Source: Daedaleopsis sinensis
Taxonomy: Eukaryota > Basidiomycota > Agaricomycetes > Polyporales > Polyporaceae
Assembly: GCA_033807695.1 (NCBI GenBank)
Contig: CM066302.1
Span: 248,001-312,000, forward strand
DNA: 64,000 nt
Direction of reading: 5' to 3'
Shown here: piece after piece, positions 46,497 to 58,370 of the stretch
How positions within the stretch are numbered: the first letter of the stretch is position 1
How the letters are laid out: each line of letters starts with the position of its first letter
Made by a program: the position numbers and the translations under genes
The notes under the pieces: model-generated
The model's database searches: none
Told to the model about the DNA's origin: nothing
The model's input: the letters and a program-made list of their open reading frames with translations, nothing else

Positions 46497-47469
46497 GGCG
46501 ACCGCAGGGTCCCTCGGTCTCTCTGTCTCTCCGTCTATCTCTCTTTCCTTTCTTTCCATAGCGGCTGGGGATACCTGCCTGGGGCGGACTCGTGCGTTGG
46601 CGGTTGGCGGTTGACGGTTGGCGTTGTGTATATGTGCGTCTGCGTCTGCGTATGCGTATATGTGTGCATACGAGCCCGGGGCTGGGGAGCGTTGCTTCTG
46701 GATTTGGTTCAGTGGTTGGGATCGTGAATCCATGCCTTTATACCCACATGAAGAACGCACATGGAAAACGCTCCCTGCGTTCAGCGTTCTGGTCCGGTCG
46801 CGTTGGGTGCAGAATGTGAGTGCGAATGCTGACGGGAGTCCACAACACGACACAAGACCATAGATCTGTACGCTGCGTTGTGCGACATATCGACTCGAAG
46901 CTCCTATCGATCGACGTCCCTACGTACCATCCTCCGCAGCGCTCATTAATGCATGTAGTGAGTACTCCATACATCCGAGTCGGTGTGAGTCGCGAGTCAA
47001 CGAATTGACGGTCGATGTCCAGACTGCGTCCAACCCATGTATACAAGACCAGATACAACAACAACCCCGCAATCCAGCCCAGACGGTAACCCTCACTCGT
47101 CCTCATGCGGCCTTAACTCGGTCGAATGGAAGTTGTCACGAACGGCCGCGGGCGGTGTACATGGGACTTATAACTTGCACCGTTCACTGTGAGTACGCGT
47201 GGCCGCCGACACGGACAGATTGATAGCCCCCGTGGTTCCGCCCAGAGCTGTGGACAAGATGGCGCAGCGGCGCGACTTCGTGCAAGCTCGAACGAGAGGG
47301 ACACACGGAGATCCAGGTGCTCGTACACGTACATACAGACGCTAGAGATACATACAAATCACGCGAACGCCGCAACAGGACCAGGACCAGTGGCAGTAGT
47401 AGTGATGTCCCCCACACCCACACCCACACCCATACTCATACTCATACCCAAATATCGACGGGTATCCGC
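46497..47469. other. Convergent intergenic region between two CFEM genes
   Basis: About 1 kb carrying both 3' ends. Contains a short GT-rich stretch near 46620-46665 and the CACCCA/ACTCAT microsatellite at 47411-47450. No gene recognised. Confidence 0.5.
47411..47450 (+). repeat. Microsatellite (CACCCA)n/(ACTCAT)n
   Basis: Hexamer-type tandem repeat (cacaccca..., then catactcatactcat) in the CFEM 3' intergenic region. Confidence 0.85.
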
Positions 47470-49322
47470 TCACAAAAGCATAACCGTCCCCGCGAGCACC
47501 GCGGCGAGCAGCAACCCATGCGCCCGCACCGCGCTCGCGCCGTTCCCCGCAACCCCGCCTGCAAGGCCCCCCGCGCTAGGCGCAGGCCCCGCGATGTTAA
47601 GCGTGCTCGTCTCGACGACCGTCGTCAGCGGGCGCGTCGGCGCCGCCGTCGTCGTGGGCACGGGTATGGTGGTAGACGTGGACGTGACCGTCGTCGTCGG
47701 CGGGGCCTCGGCCGTCGATGTCGATGTCGTGCTCGAGGAGCCGGACGGGCTCGGGGAGGACGTGGGGGCCCCGGTGGAGGGGAGGGAGGTGGCCGGGGGG
47801 GTCACGGTCGGGTCGCTGGACGTGTCCGCGGTCGTGGAGGGGCCGGAGATCGGGGGGACGCCTGTGGGTGAGTCAGCGAGGATGCGTGGGGAGGTGGGAG
47901 GGTGCTGGCAGGACATGGACGTACCGGACGTGATGGAGGTGTCGGTGGTGGGGGGAGGCCCTGGTAGCGAAGCGGAGGTGCCTGCGGTCAGAGTATGAGC
48001 GGCCTCGGAACGAGTGGATGGTAGAGGGACGCACCGACTAGCTTGCAGGAGGCCATGAGCGAGTCTTGGCCTGCTGCTTTCTCGTCCGGCGAGCAGTTTT
48101 GTGTCATGCAGTCGACCGCGGCTGGCATGAATTGCGGCGAATGGCAGACACAAATGAGGTTTCTGCATTGATGCGGTTAGCTAACGGCGGGAGGGCAGGT
48201 CCATGGTTGACGAGATGGAAAGAATGCTGTATGGCGAAGGTAGCAAGGTACGGTGGACACCGATTCCGAAGGCCAATCTATCGAACGCTGTGGCCTTGCG
48301 CACGCTACGGACGCGCATACAGTCCAATGAGCCCCAGCAGCTGCGCCACGCGACTTTACAAGGGGTATATGCTTGCAAGGTGAGATAGCACAGCCGGCCA
48401 ACCTTGCAGGACATGTCTCTTCTCGATGCCTTATTTGAACCGAGGCAGAGACGTAGCTACAGCGGCCAGTTACGGGACTGCGAACGATGTCCATCGGAGA
48501 GCACTAGGGGTAGACCGACGCGCGAAACTGAAGGCGCTGCACGACGAAAGTCTGAGCAGATTTGAGAGGAGGAGAACGCGGCAGCGTGTTGCATCACGGC
48601 GCGAGGCAACGCCCACAAGTCTGACGTGAGTTTGGCCTACGCGGACTGCAATGGCCTGTTGCAGACATGGTGGTCCGCCAGCACGTTCTCTGCCTCATGG
48701 TGGCGCTCCCGCCAGGACTCCGTGCAAACTGGTCAGGCGGAGAAAGATCGGTCGTTGCCCGGCCTGTGCGGACGGAGGCAGACGTGCACAGGCCTTGGGC
48801 GGAGCATGGTAAAAGACTCGGGACAGGTCTACCACATAATACGGCATGGTCCTCTGCTTGGAGTGCTCGCATTCTGCTCAAACCCTCGTCGAAGCAGAGA
48901 ACTGTTCCATAGTAGACTGGAGACTGGTGAATCACATGTTGCAGAACAGCCAATGCTCTGGCTTTCCGAACCGAAGCAGAGTGCATACGCGGCGCACTAT
49001 AGTGCAAGCGCAGATGAAGCGCGATTTGTTCGTAATCCACGCCACGCAAAAGAAACATTCTGAACATCGCCTAGAAAGACACTCACAACGAGCTCCCGCA
49101 TCCAATCGACTGTCCGGCCTGGTTGGCGCACTGCTGGGTGCACGGAGCGAGTTCAGACTGCCGCCTATGTTCCCAATGGACTCCACCGCCAAAGAGGTGC
49201 GCCTCGGCACCGAGCCCAAGTGCCTTTCCACGGGTGCTGTCGCGTCGAAAAGAGGACCAGGACCAGAGGAGGAGGAAGACGGAGAGAAGAAGCCAGCGCG
49301 GCTGTTGAGAGAGAATAGACAT
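47470..49322 (-). CDS. CFEM-domain, GPI-anchored cell-surface protein 2
   Basis: Four exons (49322-49087, 48162-48035, 47981-47925, 47861-47470) give about 270 aa. The N-terminal hydrophobic segment is QPRWLLLSVFLLLWSW. The CFEM cysteines are split across a very long first intron: APCTQQCANQAGQSIGCGSS before it and NLICVCHSPQFMPAAVDC, MTQNCSPDEKAAGQ, MASC after it. All eight are present. The family Asp before CxC is Asn (SSLNLICVC), unlike CFEM protein 1. The rest is a Ser/Thr/Pro stalk (TTTVTSTSTTIPVPTTT) and a hydrophobic C-terminus (GLLLAAVLAGTVMLL), a GPI signal. The first intron is 924 nt, far above the usual size here, and probably holds an insertion. The segment between signal peptide and CFEM may hide another small intron. 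Confidence 0.82.
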
Positions 49323-50053
49323 CGTGTGCGGGGGTCGTGAAGTTGTCGTTAGTCTGAGAGAGCAGAGGATGTGGATGTAGAGGGGGGCTAGGTGGAGACC
49401 GAGGGGAGAGGACCCAGGCGGGACCGAGGCCGAGAGGATCGACGGGGCGAAGGCGAGGGGAGGGGGCGGGGGCGGGGAGGGCCTCTTTATATCGCCCACA
49501 GAGCTGGAGACACCGAAAGAAGCAGCGACACGCGATCAAAGAGAAGTCCAACCCCGCGTGGCCTTGAAACTCGCTATGTTTGGGGGACAAGAGCCTCCGG
49601 ACCTCCGTCCCACCCAAAACGCTCGCCGACTAGTCGCGACGGATTCCACAAGCTCGAGCTCAAGTCAGTTCGCTGTTGTATAATGTTGTACGCACCGAGA
49701 AATCTGCCCCGGAGGCGATGGGATGTGTTTATTCGGTCCATCATCTGACTGTTACGCGGGCTTCGTGAGTTTCCTCAACGTTATGCTGTGCGCCGACTCC
49801 TCCGTCAGCTGGACTCTGTTGAATGATTTCCGCACGTTCTCCGCTGCCCGACGCTCTCGGAACCAAAACGTACCGATCATGAAACGGAAGCAATCTGCAG
49901 TACTTGGTAGCGTATCCGGAGCAGGTGTGCGTGCTGGACAGAGATCTCCCGGCAAGTTCCGGAAGGGCGTCTAGATGAATCTAATCTCAGTTTCGCGACT
50001 GCCCCTGCAGTCACTGCTATAGCTTCAGTCGCTACCACCATCGATACAACGAA
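49323..50053. other. Divergent intergenic region
   Basis: About 0.73 kb between CFEM gene 2 (-) and Dus1 (+). The part next to CFEM 2 is G-rich on the plus strand (C-rich leader on the minus strand). No further gene. Confidence 0.4.
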
Positions 50054-52300
50054 ATGCTCGACCTCTCGCACATAGCAGCCCCGATGGTCAACCAGAGCGA
50101 CCTTCCGTATCGCATCCTCGTCAGAAGATACAACGCCACGCTCGTCTACACTCAAATGCTGCTCCCCGACCGCCTTCTGAACGACCAAGACTACCTCGAG
50201 TTCCACACGCGCGGCCTCGGCGGCGCGCACGACGCGCCAGTAGTCGCCCAGCTCTGCGGCAACGACCCAGAGCTCGTCGTGCAAGCTGCGAGGAAGGTGG
50301 TGGACAGAGTCGACGCGATAGGTGCGTGCCTGCCCTGTGCACGCGTCCGAAAACTCACGCCTGGTGTGCTGCGAAGGCGTGTAGATCTCAACCTGGGCTG
50401 CCCTCAGGACGCTGCGCGGGAGGGACACTACGGAGGGTACCTTCTCAGCCAGAGAGACTGGCCCGTCGTTGAGAACATCGGTACGTCCCTCTCAGCAGAG
50501 TACCACGAACTTTCCACGTCGCGGTGACATAGTATCGTAACCAGACGGATAGGGCCTGTCCAAAAGAGGCAAGGGAAACGAGAACGAGAAGGGACAGGTT
50601 CTAACCGTCTGGTGAATTTCGTGGGGGCGGGTGTGGTATAGTGCCATTCTGCCCCATTGGGTGCTGAAGGGACCTCCGCATAAGTAAATTTTGGGGGCTT
50701 ACGACCGTACGTGGTGGTCACCCTGCTGCGCGTGCGGACGTACGTTCCCTCTGTAAATTGCAGGTTACACATTGTGCATATAGCGAGCACTAGTCGGAGC
50801 TTCGGTTGGCGCCCTAGTATGTACCTCAACGCCGTCGCCGATTTAGAGCCCACGCTGACTTGGCAGGCTGCTACTCTGAGACTCGCTATAGTTTAAGCTT
50901 ACAGCTGGTGTTGTGCACCTAACTGCAAATCAATAGTCCTCGAAAACGATCCTTGTCTAGGGCGGGGTCGGAAACTAACGCCCTGGACGCTGGATGGCAC
51001 GAAGGAATCGGACGCTGGAGGTGGAGAGGACACCACCTCTCTACTAATCAGACAGTACTACTGTCGCTAGCTTTGCCGATGGAGCTGCTTCAAGACAAGG
51101 ATTTCTCGTCGAGGACTAAGATCAATTGATCTGCAGTTAGCTGTATTAAACTTATAGGATGGTTCTGTGTTTGGGTTTTTTCGTTCTCCGCCTCCCAAAC
51201 AGAGAACCCTCCCTATATACCGTCTGGTTACGAGACTAGCGGTGACTTACTCCCTGGAGGCGATATATACTTACGCATCAACGCCGTGCGCATATATGCA
51301 ATCACCATCGATGTACTGTACGCTCCCAGCTACCCCAAACTCGGACTGGGAGGCTGCACCATGCTCTTGGATTTCCAGCCTCTCAACCCACTCAACCCAC
51401 TCAACCCACTCAGCTCACTCAGCTCACAGTCTCCGCCCTCTCCCACTCGCTCCCCGTGCCCATCTCCGCCAAGCTCCGCCTCTGCCAAAACGCAGCTGCG
51501 ACCCCCGACCTCGGCGCGCGCCTCGAAGCCGCCGGCGCCGCCTGGCTCGCCCTCCACGCCCGCCACGTCTCCGCGCGCCGCCGCCGCCAGGGCGCCGCGG
51601 ACCTCTCACACGTGCGCGCGCTCAAAACGCGCGTGCACGTCCCAGTGGTGAGCAACGGGAACGTGCGCGCGTGGGCAGACGTGCACGCCACTCGCGCGGA
51701 GACGGGCGCGGACGGGGTCATGGTCGGGGAGGCGCTCCTCGCGAACCCGTGGTGCGTGCCCGACCACCGCACGACGACGCCGACTGACTCTGACTGCATT
51801 GGGGTCCGGGTCGGCACCGACGCAGCGTGTTCGCCGGGATCGTGCCGGACCCGGTCGCGATCGCGCTCGAGTACCTCGCGCTGTGCGGCGCGCACCCGGG
51901 CACGGCGACGGTGCAGACGGTGCAGACGCACGTCCGCCACTTCCTCGACGCGCAGTGGTGAGCCGCCCTCTCCCGCTCCCGCTCCCTCTCCCCTGCTCGC
52001 TCGCTCGCTCGCATTCACAAACGTACTCACGACGTGCACAGCGGGCGGCGGCCGTGGTTCGCGCAGTTCCGCGCGGCGCTCGGGCGGTGCGGGACGGTCG
52101 CGGAGGTCGCGCGGCTGCTGCGGGTGAAGGTGCAGCGGTGGCGCGGGCTCCCGGTGCTCGCGGACGACGACGACGGCGATTCGGACGTCGAGGGGGACCC
52201 CAGGAGGGACGACGGCGACGATGCTCGCAGGGACGCGCGGGACGAGGGCGACGACGGTGGTGAGGCACTCGGGGTTAGGGCGATGGGGTCGTCTTGGTGA
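50054..52300 (+). CDS. DUS1: tRNA-dihydrouridine synthase, Dus1 type (U16/U17)
   Basis: Five exons (50054-50321, 50385-50480, 51430-51751, 51826-51957, 52042-52300) give about 358 aa. The TIM-barrel flavoenzyme starts IAAPMVNQSDLPYRILVRRY, then YTQMLLPDRLLN and VVAQLCGNDPELVVQAARKV. The active-site loop DLNLGCPQDAAREGHYGGYL holds the catalytic Cys and the Dus1-specific GCPQ.IA/AREGHYG form. Downstream are VPISAKLRLCQ, WLALHARHVSARRRRQG with the flavin-phosphate Arg/His region, VPVVSNGNV and GADGVMVGEALLANPC. The short helical C-terminal domain ends in a charged tail with an Asp run. It reduces uridine in the D-loop of tRNAs using FMN and NADPH. The 949-nt second intron contains a miniature transposon (50529-51238). 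Confidence 0.9.
50529..51238. mobile_element. hAT-type miniature transposon (MITE) in Dus1 intron 2
   Basis: The terminal inverted repeats TAGTATCGTAACCAGACGG (50530-50548) and, read in reverse from 51238, TAGTCTCGTAACCAGACGG match at 18 of 19 positions. The 8-bp direct repeat GCGGTGAC flanks the element at 50521-50528 and 51239-51246. An 8-bp duplication and ends beginning TAG are hallmarks of the hAT superfamily. One extra A lies between the left duplication and the TIR. There is no transposase frame in the 710 bp, so it is non-autonomous. A third copy of the end motif (CCGTCTGG near 50605) forms an internal foldback with the left end (GGCCTGTCC / GGACAGG). Confidence 0.85.
51381..51428 (+). 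repeat. Tandem repeat (CTCAACCCA)n / (CTCAGCTCA)n before a splice acceptor
   Basis: Nine-base units (CTCAACCCA three times, then CTCAGCTCA) form the pyrimidine-rich end of Dus1 intron 2 and run into the acceptor CACAG at 51425-51429. Confidence 0.85.
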
Positions 52301-54812
52301 GTGGTGCCGGTGAGTGGTGAGATAGGGTTAGATGCGGGGCCGGGGCTGCAGCTCACACCGTTGCGTGCGTACGCGTCCCGCCTGCGGACGAACTCAGACT
52401 GCGCGTGGGCGTGCCCGTGTTCGCTGGCTCTGAACGGAGGCGATTGGCAGATGCTGTTGGTTGATGTGCGATGTGCGATGTGCGATGTGGCCTGGCAGAG
52501 TGTATGATTACCGAGGAAGTGCTCTGCGTTTGACACTAGTGCCATGGCATCATGGCCATAGCTCAGAAGCTGGGATCGCGACCGCACTCGCGAGTCGCGA
52601 GATAGCCTCCAGTCTGCCGTCGACATGATATCGATCGTCCCCCGGCAACCGACTCGCTGCGCTCACTGCGGGCGTGTTGTACACGGTTGCGGTCGACCTG
52701 GAGGAGGAGGAGGAAAGTTTCGGCAAGAGTGAAAAACACGCGAGTCAATGTCTTCCGCCAGTGCTTGCACTGTCACGCAATCTCAGTCGACGTCGAGTGT
52801 CTCTGATCAGATCTTTGGTGCGCATCATCTGGACCTACATGTCGACGTCGTACTCCTCACACTTGTTCTGACTCTGACCAGATATCAGAGAAATCACAGA
52901 TCAAGTACGGCTGAGGCACCCTAGCCCGCCCCCAACTTCCAGGTACACGCTCGGTCGACTGGATATCAATCCCGCCACTAGGCTCCGGCCCGCGCGCATG
53001 TGGCCCGTGCGGCGTGCGCGAGTCGCGACCACCATGCCCTGTTTGGACCCCTCATGCACATGTGCCGCAGGCCGTACTTACTTAAGTGTAAGTTTTGAGG
53101 GGCGCGCACGATCAAGTATCTCATGCCAGTGGCTTGATCCAGCGAGGTGCGTCGTTCGACCACCACTCCGCCGAACACACGCGTAGTTAAATCTACTAGT
53201 ACCCTTCCTCGAGTCCTCCTCCACAAAGGGCCAGACCGAGGTGGTGACGAACATATCGATAATCGACGCAGCACATGTACATGAGCTTGAAGCTGCTGCC
53301 ATCGACGCTGATATTGGCTCGTGAATTCAGTCATAATGGGCAAGGCTCGATTGCGGGTCGATTGGGGGCCGATCGACTGCAGCTCTAGACTGCAATATTA
53401 ATGACAAGTTTGAACACTGTTAACGCGCTGTGGCATTGACTGGGTGCCGGACCGACCATCGCGTTCGCGCCCTCGATGAACCTGAAGGCTGTCGCTGCGA
53501 GAGGCCACGAGGAGTTCAGCCCTGTCTGCCCAGTGCCTACTGCTTCCAGTACTCACCATGCACACCGTCAGCCATCGCTGCTGTGCGAGCACAGACAAGA
53601 CTGACCACAGAGTCGGCGGCTGCGAACACGGCTTAATTCCCGTCGCGCGCGATCGCATCTCGACGCTCGCAGCGAAGGCCGTCCAGGCTCCAGCCGCCCA
53701 TCTCGAGCCCTTCTGAGCCTTCTCCAGCCTTCCCCAGCCCGCCTCGCACGCCGAAGGGAGAATGAGGCCCGAAGAGGCTCGAGGCAGTGCTTGAACCGCG
53801 CGCCGGGCCGCACCTGCTTTTCGGGGCGGAGCTGGGAGGGCGGCATGCCCCGAGGAGGATAGAGTCGGGCGTCCGGGGTGGATGAGTGCCGCGGCTTGCG
53901 ATGATGGGGATCTGGAGATGGGCGTGAGGCGAGATCGTATGAATGTGCTTGATCTCGCCCGCCGTGGCCCGTGGGCGAGGATTAATTACGGTGGCGGACG
54001 TCGGTGGCGGCGCGTTCCTTCCGCCGCCGGAACTTGGCCTCCGAGGGTGCGCGTACGCCGTTGCAGGATTCGTGTCCTGGGGGGGCGGTGAGCACGATGC
54101 GGAGGAAGATGGACGTCGAGTATGCGATTTCTGGGACACGGAGGGGACAGCACGGTGGCCTTCCGCATGGGCAGGCGCAGAGGTCCCTGACAGATGGTTT
54201 AATCTCACGCGCCTGCGGGATGATGAGCAGGATCTGCTTACGCGGATGTCACGTCACGCTACTACCATCCTCGTAGTTTCCACATACTTATGTTTTGTAC
54301 CGCAGACGGTCAGTGGACCTCATAGAAATTGAGTGCTGTGCTACATGTACATTAGCTACCAGCTGAGATTACTCCCGTCCAAATCACAACACACGCAAAT
54401 GCGTACGGCCATGCGCAGAGGATCGGTAAATGAGAGCCAGAAAAGGCAAGATGACGGGAGGGTGACAGTGCGTGATGGCGTGACAGGTCGCCGAGTCGTC
54501 AAACAAAGCAGACAGATTGGGCGAGCCGACGCCAGCCAACCGCCCTGCCTTGTCTCTCCCCTCCTCCTCCGACCGACGCCCTCCCCTCTCCCGCCCTCTC
54601 CGCTCCTTCCTCCCCCCTGCCACCACCTGCGCACCACTTCCCCCTCGCTCTTCTCTGGCGGCCACCGACGAGTGCACAGTCCGCCATCTCGCTTGTTTCG
54701 TGCCTGTGCTCGCCACAAAGACTTCAAAGTCTCTTTCAACTACCCTTGTCTCCCTCTTGCTGGCGTCCCTCCCCTCCCCTCGCACCGGCCCCGTGCACGA
54801 CCAGCGGCAGCG
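52301..54812. other. Long intergenic region with no recognised gene
   Basis: About 2.5 kb between Dus1 and the G-alpha gene. Frames such as 54208-53633 (-) are long but of biased Pro/Ser/His composition, as expected from GC-rich non-coding DNA; no domain is seen. The last 300 bases are strongly CT-rich and form the leader of the G-alpha gene. Confidence 0.5.
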
Positions 54813-56500
54813 ATGGGCAACTGTGTGTCCACCCACGACCGCGAGGCCCAGATGCGCTCGCAGGAGATAGATAAGCAGATCGAGGAGGACTCGCGCAAGC
54901 TCAAGAAAGAGTGCAAGATCCTCCTCCTCGGCTCGGGCGAGTCTGGCAAGAGCACGATCGTCAAGCAGATGAAGATCATCCACCAGAACGGCTACTCCCC
55001 CGACGAGCGCAACGCCTACCGCCAGACAATCTACAAGAACCTCATCGACTCCGCACACCACATCATCCTCGCCATGCGCAAGCTCGGCATGGACTGCGAA
55101 GACCCTACGAACCGCGCACGCACAGAGAAGATCCTCGACTACACCATCAACCCCGCCCCCACCTTCTACTTCTCCGAGGAGATGGCCAAGGCCATCTTCG
55201 ACCTCTGGAAAGACCCCATCATTCCCAAGATCATGGATCACAGTAGCGAGTTCTACCTCATGGACAGCGCAAGCTAGTGAGTCTTCTGCTTCCTAGCGAC
55301 CTATCCATCTCCCCCTTCTCCCCTGCCGGCAAGGGTACACATCGTGTTGGTGTCGTCGACGACCCTCCTACCCAGGGGAGGCCGTTCGTGCACGAGGGCA
55401 GAACTGGACTTCTGCTCCCTCACGGTGCTCCCAGCCTGGTCTCAGGGTACGCAAGCGACGATTTCGTTGTTCCCCCCCACTCCGCCACGACTCGTGATGG
55501 GGCCACATTGGCTGGCGCTTACCGCCCGTGCAAGTCCGACCGACTCGGCGGCAGGTGTCGAGGCATGGCAGTGCGATGGCAGAGGCTGACATTCGTTGTT
55601 GTCCCAGTTTCTTTACCGAGGCCCTTCGAATAGGGGAGCCAAATTATGTGCCGACAGAGACCGACGTGCTGCGGGCGCGAGCGACGAGTAGAGGCATCAC
55701 GGAGACCCGTTTCTTGCTAGGGCCATTATCGTGAGTTCTCGCGCTCTTTCCATATCCATTCCCCACCCGCCGCCCTCTATCCCCGCCCCTCCCAATTCCG
55801 CCTGTCACGGCGCCCTTGAGCCCCGTACACCTGAACGGCATAGCTGACATCGGTTGGGCAGAATACACATGTTCGACGTCGGTGGACAGCGGTCGGAGCG
55901 GAAGAAGTGGATACACTGCTTCGAGAGTGTGACGAGTATCATCTTCTGCACTGCGCTCAGCGAGTACGACCAGGTGCTGCTCGAGGATCGGAATCAGGTG
56001 CGTCATCCCCGCGCTCCCCCTGTTCCCCATGGCTGATAGGAGACACGCGCTACCACAGAAACGAATGGCGGAGTCGCTCATCCTCTTCGAGTCGGTCATC
56101 AACTCAAGATGGTTCCTGCGGACATCCATCATCCTCTTCCTCAACAAGATCGACGTGTTCAAGAGCAAGCTGCCGAAAGTACCGCTAGAACGCTACTTCC
56201 CCGAGTACACCGGCGGGCCCGACATCAACAAGGCGGCGAAGTACATCCTGTGGCGATTCATGCAGGCGAACAGGGCACGGCTGAGCGTGTACCCGCAGTG
56301 AGTGCTCCCCTCTCAGTTCTCAGTCCGCGGCCTGCGGCTGCGCGCCCTCCCGCTATCTGCCAGAGCAGTCCGCTGATACCCTTCTTCGCCTGCGTCGCAG
56401 TCTAACACAGGCGACGGACACGTCGAATATCAGGCTCGTGTTCGCGGCCGTCAAGGAGACGATACTGCAGAACGCGCTGAAGGACTCCGGCATCCTCTGA
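54813..56500 (+). CDS. Heterotrimeric G protein alpha subunit, fungal subgroup III-like
   Basis: Five exons (54813-55276, 55608-55730, 55862-55997, 56059-56297, 56401-56500) give 353 aa, the standard length. The N-terminus MGNCVS has Gly2 for myristoylation and Cys4 for palmitoylation. Nucleotide-binding boxes are [18 protein letters not shown] (G1), [14 protein letters not shown] (G2), [13 protein letters not shown] (G3) and LFLNKIDVF (G4). The usual G5 TCAT box is replaced by TQATDT. The C-terminus NALKDSGIL lacks the Cys at position -4 that marks subgroup I/Gi-like subunits. With the start [20 protein letters not shown] this resembles the Gpa3/GNA-3 group, which signals to adenylate cyclase. 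It is a membrane-bound switch coupled to seven-helix receptors. The first intron is 331 nt. The subgroup is inferred from the ends only. Confidence 0.92.
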
Positions 56501-56755
56501 CCTCGCCCCGACGTCGTTTTGTTCTTCCGGTTAGGACGGGAGGTATTAATGTAGTGTGTCTGTCTAGTCCGGTGCGTCCCCCACCCGCCTGCCCGCCGCG
56601 CCGCGCCGTGTCTCCTGCGCTCACGCCGCGCCCCCGCCCCAGGGTCCGCATCGCATCCACATCCACATCCGCTCGTTCTGTCCAGTGTCACGTCTGTCTG
56701 TACGCATGCATGTCCATGTCCATGTCCCATGTCTCGCCCTCGTCTCATCCGCCCT

Positions 56756-56804
56756 CGTCCATCCATCCATCCATCACCCATCACCCATCACCCATCGCCC
56801 ATCA
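56756..56804 (+). repeat. Microsatellite (CATC)n / (CACCCAT)n
   Basis: Tandem CATC units followed by ATCACCC units in the 3' flank of the G-alpha gene. Confidence 0.85.
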
Positions 56805-57532
56805 TTCATGATCTCGTCTCGTCGCTTTTGTTGCTGTATGTCGTCGCCCAACGTCCCTGCATCGCCCCGCCCCTCCCCTCCTCTCCCGTCCAACGCTTGT
56901 TTCTACATCCTGCGGGTCGCGGGTCCGCCACCACACGCCACTCGCCACACGCCCGCTGCCGTCGCTGCGCGCCGCTTCCTTCAGCCCGCGCACCCGCATC
57001 CACACCCTCGCCGCCATTCGTGCGCGACCGTCGTTCTCGCGGGCGGTAACGGCAGCTCGGCTGGTCATGGTCATGGTCATGATCATCTCGAGAGCACGGA
57101 ATCCCCGCGCCGGTGCCGGCTGCGCGGCGTGTCGAGTCGAGTCGCCCGGTGGTCCCCGCACGCGTGCCTCTGTCACTGTGCCCGTGGAGGTCTGTCACTG
57201 TGCGCGCGGAGGCCGGCGACCCCGCGACACCCTGCCCTGCGCGCGTTCTTGCTTCGGCGCAGGTCGGCGCTCACCCGCCCGGGGTGTTGCCGGCCCTCGC
57301 CATCGCTATTGCTCACCCGCTCACCCACTCCTACCACCTGCGCTTCATCTTCGTCTGTGTCTGTCTTCCGCCGCCTGCCCGCCCGCTCCCGTTCTTTTCT
57401 CCGCCCCGCGCCCCGCCCGCCCCTGTGTCCCGCCCGACTATCTTATTCTACACGATCATGACCCGGCCACGAGCCGCCGCGCCGTCGCACTAGCCCCTGC
57501 GTCCTCACTCCTCACCTCCCTCCCCCCTCTTC

Positions 57533-57562
57533 TACTGCTACTGCTACTTCTACTTCTACTTA
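57533..57562 (+). repeat. Microsatellite (CTACTG)n/(CTACTT)n
   Basis: Trinucleotide-type CTA/CTG/CTT tandem repeat in CT-rich intergenic DNA. Confidence 0.8.
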
Positions 57563-58329
57563 CCCGTGTCCTGTTCTGTCCTGTCTTCGCTCCCATCCCT
57601 CTGCCCCTCCCGGCATGTCTCCCTCCCTCCCTTCCCCTCCCGACACGTATCCTTCCCCTTCCCTTCCCCTCCTTCCCATCCTTCCCGCCACGCCTATATA
57701 TGTGAGGACCCGGCACGCGACGCGGAGCGTGGTGTACATATACATACATACGCACGTACGCACAGCACTTATCGCACTCGGTGTACACTGCACTGTACAC
57801 GTACCCACAGCACACACTAGTGGCATGCGCGTATGTCCGGACCGGCAAGCTTGTGCTTTGCGCTGCGCTGCGGTCCACCGCCGCCGCCTGCTGTCACTTA
57901 TATTCGATAACCGACGTCGGGGCGCGGAGGGGTTCGCCCGCCTTCGCCTTCGCCTTGCTCCTGCGCATGCGCATGCGGTCTTTCTCCCGGGTCCCTTCTT
58001 CGAATTCCGCCCCACGAGCCTCCCGCCTCCCGCCTCACCGCAAGCGAATCCGATTGTGCACGTCCCCGCGTCCGAGTCGACGTCGACGTCGTCGCCATCC
58101 CCCGTCCTCGCCTCGCCTCGCCCCGCCCCACACGTCCGGATCCGACTCCCTGTAGGCGGCGCGCCCCGCTGAGGACGCTGGCTGGCGACCGACGACCGAC
58201 GACTGGCGCGCACACCCGTTCGCGCCTTCCGACACACCCGCCGCCGCCTTGCTTGCTTGCACGGGGGGGGGTGACCTTTCTGTATACATCTACGTACGCA
58301 GCTACTTACAGACAGACGCATACGTATAC

Positions 58330-58330
<1 letters not shown>

Positions 58331-58368
<38 letters not shown>

Positions 58369-58370
58369 GC
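58331..58370 (+). repeat. Microsatellite (ACACAT)n
   Basis: At least five ACACAT hexamers in tandem, ending in ACACACGC. Confidence 0.9.

Noticed and set aside
48163..49086. A second copy of the hAT MITE in the long CFEM intron
   Set aside because: Neither the 19-bp end motif (CGTAACCAGACGG) nor an 8-bp duplication was found in or around this intron.
52301..54300. Long minus-strand frame (54208-53633) and other frames as genes
   Set aside because: Composition-biased (Pro, Ser, His, Arg), no motif, no consistent splice signals; typical of GC-rich intergenic DNA.
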